5,891 nucleotides of DNA, taken from positions 1-5,891 of the forward strand of contig JAACZX010000162.1 in NCBI GenBank assembly GCA_009996555.1, in the 5' to 3' direction. Source of the DNA: Chitinophagaceae bacterium. Lineage in GTDB: Bacteria > Bacteroidota > Bacteroidia > Chitinophagales > Chitinophagaceae. The stretch's first letter is position 1; each line of letters starts with the position of its first letter. Of this stretch, positions 1-4,744 are shown piece by piece. The notes under the pieces were generated by a model. The model had not been told where the DNA came from, made no database searches, and saw only the letters and a program-made list of their open reading frames with translations. The translations under genes and the position numbers were made by a program.

Positions 1-91
1 AATTTCCACATGCATATTTCGCTTAACTGTTACCAATACCCGCAGCTGCACCCATGCTTCTATATATTATAAAATAAACTTTTTCCTGACA

Positions 92-134
92 CTTGCAAGA
101 GGGGGCAAAAAAACGGTTGAGGGGGGCTTGCAAA
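92..134. repeat. Paired CTTGCAA / G-run motif upstream of the fnIII gene
   Basis: CTTGCAAG, itself an 8-bp palindrome, occurs at 92-99, and CTTGCAAA at 127-134, 35 bp apart. Two G-runs lie between them, at 101-105 and 121-126, each preceded by GA. Bases 1-227 otherwise contain no gene that I can support, and no clear TAnnTTTG promoter for the gene at 228. The repeat could be an operator or activator site for that gene, or ordinary low-complexity sequence. The spacing is seen directly; a regulatory role is a guess. Confidence 0.25.
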
Positions 135-227
135 ACCGGAAAATGATTTTTTGTTTTGCTGCTGTTAACCCGTGATAAGCATCAACTGCCTGCTCACGGA
201 ATTTTTATCTCTTTAAATTCTTTTCCA

Positions 228-839
228 ATGAAGAAATCAATTTTCAATGCTTCGAGGTTACCGGATGGTATCCTCGAAAGCAAAACACACAGCATCATCA
301 GCAGTTTAACTGGTAATGCCAATTTCCCCACTACCACTCCATCGCTGGCCGATATTGAAACAGCGGCGGACAATTTCAGCTCGGCACTTGTAAAAGCAGG
401 TACCGGCAACCGTGCCGATGTGGCCGATAAAAATGCTAAGCGTGAAATACTGGTGGAAGAGCTGCGCCGGCTTTGCAAGAGTGTAAATGTTATTGCAAAT
501 GGCAATGCGGCCATGTTGCTCACAAGTGGCTTCGACCTTAGTAAAGATCCGCAAGCGGTGGTTATCAGCAAACCGGAGATCCTGCGTATTGAAAACGGTG
601 TTGCCAGCGGCCAGTTGCTGCTGAATGTAAAAGCAGTGAAGGGTGCCTACTCTTACCTGCATGAGTACACAACGGATGCCACACTTTCGCCCGATAGCTG
701 GGTGAGCACCATGAGCACCAGTGCAAAAGCTGTACTGAACAATCTGCAGCCGGGCACGGTGTATTATTGCCGGGTGGCTGCTATTGGCAGCAATAACCAG
801 ATGCTGTACAGCGATGCTGCCAGCCGCATGGTGATTTGA
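228..839 (+). CDS. Fibronectin type III domain-containing protein
   Basis: A 203-residue protein with two parts. Residues 15-95 are predicted mainly helical and include a charged stretch (residues 62-85, many K, R, E and D). Residues 115-200 fit a fibronectin type III fold: a proline-led first strand (KPEILRIE), a buried strand ending LLNVKAV, a Y-S-Y-L-H-E-Y strand, a conserved tryptophan (W158), then the hallmark NLQPGTVYYCRVAAIG near residues 172-187. No signal peptide or membrane helix is visible, so it may be cytoplasmic or a particle or surface component exported another way. Proteins of this size and arrangement recur in Bacteroidota with no assigned function; the role here is unknown. 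I chose the ATG at 228 over an in-frame TTG at 156 because MKKSIFNASRLPDGIL is the usual start of such proteins. No Shine-Dalgarno is present. The gene converges on the zeta operon and shares its terminator. Confidence 0.8.
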   Translation: MKKSIFNASRLPDGILESKTHSIISSLTGNANFPTTTPSLADIETAADNFSSALVKAGTGNRADVADKNAKREILVEELRRLCKSVNVIANGNAAMLLTSGFDLSKDPQAVVISKPEILRIENGVASGQLLLNVKAVKGAYSYLHEYTTDATLSPDSWVSTMSTSAKAVLNNLQPGTVYYCRVAAIGSNNQMLYSDAASRMVI

Positions 840-883
840 TGATTACTGTTTAAAGCTTTCATACTTTTTTCATAAATGGATAA

Positions 884-922
884 ATAAAGAGGCTGCCTTT
901 CCAGGCAGCCTCGCTTTATTTT
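884..922. terminator. Bidirectional rho-independent terminator
   Basis: Bases 889-898 (GAGGCTGCCT) pair perfectly with 903-912 (AGGCAGCCTC) around the 4-base loop TTCC. The stem can extend with AATAAA on the left and TTTATT on the right after a two-base bulge. T-rich sequence follows the stem on both strands (CTTTATTTT on plus, CTTTATTTA on minus). It lies 49 bases past the fnIII stop and about 85 bases past the zeta kinase stop, so it should end both converging transcripts. Confidence 0.9.
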
Positions 923-940
923 AAGTGGAAGAAAACCAGA

Positions 941-965
941 GACGATTGACGACAGACCACCACTG
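941..965 (+). repeat. 25-bp direct repeat, left copy (flanks zeta cassette)
   Basis: Bases 941-965 match 2113-2137 in the same orientation at 21 of 25 positions, and all four differences are transitions. The repeat has a 7-bp rhythm, with GAC recurring at 941, 948 and 955. The similarity reaches slightly further left (AAAACC before both copies) with a one-base length difference. The copies bracket the glycine-zipper/zeta gene pair. Confidence 0.6.
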
Positions 966-989
966 CACTACAGTTCATTACTCACTTCC

Positions 990-1001
990 CGATAGCTATC
1001 G
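990..1001. repeat. 12-bp perfect palindrome CGATAGCTATCG
   Basis: A perfect 12-bp inverted repeat just outside the 3' end of the zeta kinase gene, preceded by TTCC. I recall similar CCGATAGCTATCGG palindromes as frequent intergenic elements in Bacteroidota, so this may be a degenerate member of a dispersed family. There is no T-tract, so it is not a terminator. Confidence 0.4.
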
Positions 1002-1006
1002 AAACA

Positions 1007-1732
1007 TCACTCAACCAGGTATTTTACAAACCAGCTGGGTACTTTATCCGAATCAAACAGCTTCACATCAATACCTTCTGTAATTTCTGCTATAAGTACA
1101 GATGCTGCGCCCGAGTTATCCCATATATAGGCCCGGTTTGTTTTTTTTACTGCACTCTTTAAATGCTGCAAACTTTTATAGTACCTGTTTCTAATTGTAT
1201 CGGGTGGCACAAAATGTCCGTGTTGAGCCACTCTTACATTTACACGGCTGATATTGATTTCGGGGTCTTCGGTAGCAATGTAATATAAGTACACACGATA
1301 ACCATTGTTTCTTGCCTGCTGCAAAAATTCAACTTTGCTTTCGTGGCTCATAACAGTTTCGTAAGTAAAAGAAATATTATTGACCAATAATTGAAGACGG
1401 ATAAACTCGGCTATATCTGCAGCTAAGTATGAATCGGGCGTTACGTTTACGTGCAGGGTGTTGTCCTTTACCGTAAGGCTGGCCCATAAATCAGGTTCGT
1501 TGCGTTTAACAGGTGCAAATTTACTTGCCTTGAAAAAGGTTTGCAATTCTGTTTGACTTACAACAAGCTGGTAGGTATCAAAAAGCAGCACGCTGCTTTG
1601 TTTTAATTGCTGCTCTATATCATCTGCATTAACATATACGCCAAAGCCTATTTCCGCCCGCAGGCTTTTAATGATAGTCGTTTTTCCTGAACCATTCGGG
1701 CCGGCAAACACCCGCATACGTTTTGCGGCCAT
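1007..1732 (-). CDS. Zeta toxin family P-loop kinase (COG4185-like)
   Basis: A 241-residue protein with a Walker A motif GPNGSGKT at residues 11-18, then NADDIE (35-40). Residues 121-133 (SFTYETVMSHESK) match the ETVMSH signature of this family. RVNVRV (163-168) and HGHFVPPDTIRNRY (171-184) form the arginine-rich lid, and AYIWDNSG (201-208) is the conserved end of the core. Classical zeta/PezT enzymes phosphorylate UDP-N-acetylglucosamine and block peptidoglycan synthesis; this chromosomal branch is less well characterised and its substrate is not shown by sequence. About 80 residues separate NADDIE from ETVMSH, more than in compact members, but this looks like a family subtype because residues 100-116 (DSYLAADIAEFIRLQLL) resemble its relatives. 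The usual GGH before VP reads HGH here. All catalytic motifs appear intact. The start lies one base after the upstream gene's stop, so translation is probably coupled. Confidence 0.87.
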   Translation of the reverse strand: MAAKRMRVFAGPNGSGKTTIIKSLRAEIGFGVYVNADDIEQQLKQSSVLLFDTYQLVVSQTELQTFFKASKFAPVKRNEPDLWASLTVKDNTLHVNVTPDSYLAADIAEFIRLQLLVNNISFTYETVMSHESKVEFLQQARNNGYRVYLYYIATEDPEINISRVNVRVAQHGHFVPPDTIRNRYYKSLQHLKSAVKKTNRAYIWDNSGAASVLIAEITEGIDVKLFDSDKVPSWFVKYLVE

Positions 1733-1733
1733 A

Positions 1734-2027
1734 TTACTTAAGCTTAAAGGTGGGTTGCAATTTTACTTTGGGCTTCTCTATTTCACGAATAAACTTTTTG
1801 TTTCCCCCTTCCTCTATCAAATACAAACTGCCATTCTCTTCCACATACACAGGCACATTGGTTTCTTTTGCTTTTTCACTGGCTTTGTAAGTGGCAAGCA
1901 AGGCTGCGCCAATTAATGCACCTAACCCAGCCCCCTCCTCTTTATTTTTTGTCAGCAAAGTTCCCAATGCCGCACCTATTACCCCTCCGGCAATTAAACT
2001 CTCTAATATTTCATCATCGTTTTTCAT
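1734..2027 (-). CDS. Small glycine-zipper protein preceding zeta kinase
   Basis: A 97-residue protein with three parts. Residues 1-10 are acidic. Residues 11-46 form two glycine-zipper helices, with glycines every fourth residue (G14, G18, G22, then G32, G36, G40) separated by a charged turn KNKEE. Residues 58-97 form a small charged, probably beta-rich tail (VPVYVEENGSLYLIEE) ending in a lysine-rich run, FKLK. Glycine zippers pack helices tightly, often in membranes or as oligomers, so a membrane hairpin is plausible. There is no signal peptide. The gene shares a transcript with the zeta-like kinase, with a single base between them, which is the usual position of an antitoxin. It has no similarity I recognise to epsilon or PezA antitoxins, so an antitoxin or anchoring role is inference. 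The ATG at 2027 is supported by a promoter motif four bases upstream. Confidence 0.8.
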   Translation of the reverse strand: MKNDDEILESLIAGGVIGAALGTLLTKNKEEGAGLGALIGAALLATYKASEKAKETNVPVYVEENGSLYLIEEGGNKKFIREIEKPKVKLQPTFKLK

Positions 2028-2031
2028 ACTT

Positions 2032-2039
2032 CAAATTTA
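2032..2039 (-). promoter_or_regulatory. Bacteroidota -7 promoter element TAAATTTG for the glycine-zipper/zeta operon
   Basis: On the minus strand TAAATTTG fits the Bacteroidota -7 consensus TAnnTTTG exactly. Only four bases separate it from the ATG at 2027-2025, so transcription should begin at or within a few bases of the start codon, giving a leaderless or near-leaderless mRNA. No convincing -33 TTTG-like element is visible; an inverted repeat occupies that region instead. Confidence 0.6.
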
Positions 2040-2048
2040 ATCATTTTC

Positions 2049-2064
2049 CATGGCTTCTGCCATG
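2049..2064. promoter_or_regulatory. Inverted repeat over the -33 region, candidate operator
   Basis: CATGGC (2049-2054) and GCCATG (2059-2064) form a perfect 6-bp inverted repeat around the 4-base spacer TTCT. It begins ten bases upstream of the -7 element, so it covers roughly -22 to -37 of the expected transcript. A dimeric repressor bound here would block RNA polymerase, as in many self-regulated toxin-antitoxin operons. The symmetry is seen; the operator role is inferred. Confidence 0.4.
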
Positions 2065-2112
2065 CAGATAGCTCAGGGCACCTCAGCTAAAAATACTTCA
2101 AAAAAACCGACA

Positions 2113-2137
2113 GATGATTGACAACAGACCATCATTG
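2113..2137 (+). repeat. 25-bp direct repeat, right copy (flanks zeta cassette)
   Basis: Partner of the repeat at 941-965, with 21 of 25 bases identical (GATGATTGACAACAGACCAT and the next five bases). It lies about 85 bases upstream of the glycine-zipper start codon, beyond the candidate operator. Confidence 0.6.
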
Positions 2138-2162
2138 AATGTATGGCATTCCCGTAATTCAT

Positions 2163-2197
2163 AATCTGAAACATTAAACATTAAACCTTTAACCCAC
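2163..2197. repeat. Heptamer-period array, left segment
   Basis: Five consecutive 7-mers in one phase: AATCTGA, AACATTA, AACATTA, AACCTTT, AACCCAC. It leads directly into the first copy of the 121-bp duplication. No coding potential is apparent. Confidence 0.6.
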
Positions 2198-2286
2198 CCC
2201 TCTCAGTTACTCCGTTATTCGATGTTACTACCCCCCCTCCCGGGAGGGGATGAACATGCTGCAGTTTGCAACTCATAACCCGTAAC
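2191..2286. repeat. 121-bp-spaced tandem duplication, copy 1
   Basis: Bases 2191-2286 match 2312-2407 at 92 of 96 positions with no gaps (differences at 2230, 2232, 2241 and 2276). The non-heptamer core is 72 bases (2198-2269) and contains the perfect 16-bp palindrome CCCCTCCCGGGAGGGG at 2234-2249. No open reading frame is conserved between copies, and no T-tract follows the hairpin, so it is neither a gene nor a standard terminator. It is probably a dispersed intergenic element. Confidence 0.8.
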
Positions 2287-2318
2287 ATTAAACCTGAAAC
2301 ATTAAACCCGAAACCCAC
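2284..2318. repeat. Heptamer-period array, middle segment
   Basis: Five in-phase 7-mers separate the two core copies: AACATTA, AACCTGA, AACATTA, AACCCGA, AACCCAC. Two more of the same pattern (AACTCAT, AACCCGT) precede them at 2270-2283 within copy 1. Confidence 0.6.
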
Positions 2319-2407
2319 CCCTCTCAGTTACTCCGTTATTCGATGTTACTGCTCCCCCTCCGGGGAGGGGATGAACATGCTGCAGTTTGCAACTCACAAC
2401 CCGTAAC
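2312..2407. repeat. 121-bp-spaced tandem duplication, copy 2
   Basis: Second copy of the 2191-2286 element. The central palindrome has changed (CTCCCCCTCCGGGGAGGGGA at 2352-2371) but can still fold: CTCCCC at 2352-2357 pairs with GGGGAG at 2362-2367 around a 4-base loop. It lies 58 bases downstream of the flotillin stop, but with no T-run on either side it is a weak terminator candidate at best. Confidence 0.8.
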
Positions 2408-2474
2408 CCATAACATTAAACTTGAAACATTAAACCTTAAACCTTAAACTTGAAACCTTAAACTTTAAACCTTC
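2398..2474. repeat. Heptamer-period array, right segment, overlapping the flotillin stop
   Basis: Eleven consecutive 7-mers, every one starting AAC, in strict phase: AACCCGT, AACCCAT, AACATTA, AACTTGA, AACATTA, AACCTTA, AACCTTA, AACTTGA, AACCTTA, AACTTTA, AACCTTC. The last two units contain the flotillin stop codon (2465-2467) and its final codons. With the duplication this fills the 437-bp gap at 2028-2464, which contains no gene. Confidence 0.7.
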
Positions 2475-4000
2475 CCACTCACCTCCCCGGCATCTGTTCC
2501 TGTATCTGGTTTCGCTTTCCCCAGGTAGTTGGGCAAATCCATACCCGCCATATCAAACACATCTTTTAATGGTGGTACCGATTTGTACAAACCACTTACA
2601 AAGTTGGCGGTGGAACTTTTTCCATCGGCACCCTGCCCGTTTCCACCATCCCACACCGTTACCTTATCGATCTTGATATTTTTAATGGCTTCTGTTTGCA
2701 AACGCACCAGCTCAGGTAATTTATCAGCAATGAGTAACAGCACCGCATCTTTGGGATCGTTACCTGCCGATTTTACAATGCGTTCCAAACCTTCGGCCTG
2801 CTTGGTAAGCATTTCATACACACCACGTGCTTCTGCTTCCAGCTTGGCATAAATAGCATCGGCCTCACCTTTTGCTTTTTCACGCAACTGTTCTGCTGCA
2901 GCCTGTGCTTCAATAATCAGTTTTTGTTTCTGAATATCGGCAGCAACTACAATGGTGGCGTTTTGTGCAGCACGGTCACGTTCGGCACGGGCTTCTTCCG
3001 ATTTCTTTTCGGCCTGGTAAGCTTCTTCCAATGCTTTTGCTGCCTGCACTTTTTCTGCCGCTGTTGCTTTCTTCAATGCTTCGGCTTCACGTTCACGGCG
3101 TGATGCATCGGAGTTGGCAATTTCAATCTTCGATAAGTTTTCACCCTGCACAGCAATGGCATTCGCCTCAGCTATTTTTACACGGGTATCTCTTTCTGCT
3201 TCGGCCTTACCAATGTTTTCATCACGGTTAGCACCGGCAATTTCAATTTCTTTTTCTTTTACTGCCAACGCCACATTAATATCACGGTCACGCTGTGTTT
3301 CCGCCACTTTAATATCACGTTCTTTTTCTGCTGTTGTTTTACCAATATCACCGGTACGTTCCTGCTCTGCCACACGTATCTTGGCTTCGTTAATGGCTTT
3401 TGCAGCAGCTTCTTTACCTAACGCATCAATATAACCGCTTTCATCTTTAATATCGGTTACGTTTACGTTGATCATTTTTAACCCGATCTTGTTCAGCTCT
3501 GCTTCCACATTGCCTGCAATGTTTGCTAAAAATTTATCACGGTTGTTGTTGATCTCTTCAATATCCATCATGGCTACCACCAAACGCATTTGCCCAAGAA
3601 TAATATCTTTTGCAAGATCATGAATGGCGGGGCGCTGCATACCCAGCAAACGTTCTGCTGCGTTTTGCATTACACTTGGTTCGGTTGATATACCCACGGT
3701 AAAACGTGAAGGCACATCCACACGAATGTTTTGCTTACTGAGTGCGCTGGTAAGATTTACTTCAATGGAAATGGGTGTAAGGTCAAGAAAAGAATAATCC
3801 TGGATAATGGGCCAGATGAATGCCGCACCACCATGAATACATTTTGCCGTGTGTGTACCTTCGGCACCTTTGCCCACTTTACCGTACACCACAAGAATAC
3901 GATCACTGGGACAGCGCTTGTAGCGCCTGAACATGGAGAAAATAAGAATAAAACCAAACAGGATTGCACCTGCAATAATCAGCAATAAATAATCTGCCAT
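2465..4000 (-). CDS. Flotillin family protein (FloT/YuaG-like, SPFH domain)
   Basis: A 511-residue membrane-associated scaffold of functional membrane microdomains. Residues 4-24 form an N-terminal hydrophobic anchor with a following basic FRRYKR. Residues 27-190 form the SPFH domain, including GGAAFIWPIIQ, VDVPSRFTVGI, a conserved LGQMR near 135-139 and LNKIGLKMINVNVTDIKD, which closely follows the flotillin pattern. Residues 195-410 are a long alanine- and glutamate-rich coiled coil with clear 11-residue repeats at 217-304. Residues 411-511 hold the flotillin C-terminal region (DAVLLLIADKLPELV, then DKVTVWDGGNG), with a variable tail. The length matches Bacillus FloT (about 509). It follows the NfeD-like gene after 21 bases in the same direction, the conserved partner order. 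The start is the ATG at 4000, directly before the anchor. No internal defect is visible. Specific cargo is unknown. Confidence 0.95.
   Translation of the reverse strand: MADYLLLIIAGAILFGFILIFSMFRRYKRCPSDRILVVYGKVGKGAEGTHTAKCIHGGAAFIWPIIQDYSFLDLTPISIEVNLTSALSKQNIRVDVPSRFTVGISTEPSVMQNAAERLLGMQRPAIHDLAKDIILGQMRLVVAMMDIEEINNNRDKFLANIAGNVEAELNKIGLKMINVNVTDIKDESGYIDALGKEAAAKAINEAKIRVAEQERTGDIGKTTAEKERDIKVAETQRDRDINVALAVKEKEIEIAGANRDENIGKAEAERDTRVKIAEANAIAVQGENLSKIEIANSDASRREREAEALKKATAAEKVQAAKALEEAYQAEKKSEEARAERDRAAQNATIVVAADIQKQKLIIEAQAAAEQLREKAKGEADAIYAKLEAEARGVYEMLTKQAEGLERIVKSAGNDPKDAVLLLIADKLPELVRLQTEAIKNIKIDKVTVWDGGNGQGADGKSSTANFVSGLYKSVPPLKDVFDMAGMDLPNYLGKAKPDTGTDAGEVSGKV
3089..3352 (-). repeat. 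Coding hendecad (11-residue) repeats in flotillin
   Basis: Residues 217-304 divide into eight gap-free 11-residue units, for example GDIGKTTAEKE, RDIKVAETQRD, RDINVALAVKE, KEIEIAGANRD, ENIGKAEAERD and TRVKIAEANAI. Isoleucine or valine recurs at unit positions 3 and 5 in the first six. The last two units (283-304) are more diverged. Hendecads give nearly straight or right-handed coiled coils, which suits the long stalk of an SPFH assembly. Confidence 0.65.
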
Positions 4001-4021
4001 AGTAGTAGGTTAATTTATAGA

Positions 4022-4615
4022 TCAGGAAAAAGATGATGTTACAAGAAGAATACTGTCGTTAACAATGCCGGTTACTTTTACCAGTTTGCCGGTGGCAATC
4101 TGTTCAGCATCGTCGGTAATGGCCTGCAGTTCGTGCAGGCGGCCCTGCACTTTTACATGCACTTTACCAAAACCTCCGCGGCTTGCAGGGATGAACAAAT
4201 AAGTTTCGCCCACTTGTCCAATAGCGTTCTTCAATTGCAGTGTGCCGCTTTGTTTCAGTTTGCTCATGCTGCGGAAAAGAAAGGCCATCATAATCACCAC
4301 TATCGATCCGGCTGCCACAGCCAGCGCAATGGTAAAGCCTTTGCTTAAACCTCCGTTGATACCGGCAATACCTGCCCATCCAAAAAAAGTAAAGAAGGCA
4401 ATCATGTTGCGGATGGTGAAGAACTGGTAACCAATGCCATCATCGCCCGATACATATTCATCGGCATCACCAAAACTTTCATCACCATCGCCTGCTGCAA
4501 AAGAAGCAATCAACTGCACAAAAAATAAAAGGGAGAACAGCAATGCAATAGCCCAGAAAATTTTGGAGAAGAAATCCATGCCCTGCCACCACGTAGAAAT
4601 GTCGAGTAATACCAT
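4022..4615 (-). CDS. NfeD-like membrane protein with C-terminal OB-fold (YuaF-like)
   Basis: A 197-residue integral membrane protein, partner of the downstream flotillin. Hydrophobic segments lie at about residues 16-40, 66-88 and 93-116. Between the first two is a short acidic loop (GDGDESFGDADEYVSGDDG, residues 42-60). Residues 126-195 form a beta-rich OB domain typical of NfeD C-termini: NAIGQVGETYLFIPASRGG, then KVHVKVQGRLHELQAI, then GKLVKVTGIVNDSILLV. There is no N-terminal protease domain, so this is the short NfeD class that pairs with flotillins, as YuaF does with FloT in Bacillus. It is first in a two-gene operon and diverges from the YkgJ-type gene across 129 bases. The ATG at 4615 is the only sensible start; the next Met (residue 13) would cut close to the first membrane helix. 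Confidence 0.88.
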   Translation of the reverse strand: MVLLDISTWWQGMDFFSKIFWAIALLFSLLFFVQLIASFAAGDGDESFGDADEYVSGDDGIGYQFFTIRNMIAFFTFFGWAGIAGINGGLSKGFTIALAVAAGSIVVIMMAFLFRSMSKLKQSGTLQLKNAIGQVGETYLFIPASRGGFGKVHVKVQGRLHELQAITDDAEQIATGKLVKVTGIVNDSILLVTSSFS

Positions 4616-4641
4616 GTTGATGTTTTTTGGAAGTTGGACTT

Positions 4642-4649
4642 CGAATATA
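4642..4649 (-). promoter_or_regulatory. Possible -7 element TATATTCG for the NfeD/flotillin operon
   Basis: On the minus strand TATATTCG matches TAnnTTTG at all but one fixed position (C for T). It lies 26 bases upstream of the ATG at 4615. No clear -33 element is seen, so this is a tentative assignment based on position and motif. Confidence 0.35.
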
Positions 4650-4722
4650 TGAATTCTGCTGAATCTGCTTTCATAAAATACCCATCGTTTATACAGTTTC
4701 GGTTATTTACATACCGCAGCTG

Positions 4723-4730
4723 TACCTTTG
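4723..4730 (+). promoter_or_regulatory. -7 promoter element TACCTTTG for the YkgJ-type gene
   Basis: TACCTTTG is an exact TAnnTTTG match, and TACCTTTGC is a very common form upstream of Chitinophagaceae genes. It sits 14 bases before the proposed TTG start at 4745. Transcription from here would exclude the upstream in-frame ATGs at 4634 and 4649 from the mRNA. Confidence 0.55.
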
Positions 4731-4744
4731 CTCAAATTTCATCA

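Noticed and set aside
156..227. Upstream TTG extension of the fnIII gene
   Set aside because: The 24 extra residues do not resemble the family N-terminus, and the ATG at 228 gives a typical MKKSIFN start.
194..662. Minus-strand frames opposite the fnIII gene
   Set aside because: They are antisense to a clear domain-containing gene and carry no recognisable family features.
1868..2071. Plus-strand frame across the glycine-zipper gene and its promoter
   Set aside because: No recognisable domain or promoter, and it lies opposite a well-supported gene.
2234..2249. GC-rich palindrome as a flotillin terminator
   Set aside because: The stem is strong but no T-run follows on the minus strand, and the element is duplicated, which fits a repeat better than a terminator.
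2191..2407. CRISPR-like repeat pattern
   Set aside because: There are only two long copies separated by heptamer-repetitive sequence; unique spacers, short regular repeats and cas genes are all absent.
2529..3434. Plus-strand open frames opposite flotillin
   Set aside because: They are antisense shadows caused by the repetitive, alanine- and glutamate-rich coding sequence, with no family similarity.
4634..4744. ATG start and 37-residue N-terminal extension for the YkgJ-type gene
   Set aside because: The extension spans the TACCTTTG promoter and shows no family similarity; the TTG at 4745 fits better.
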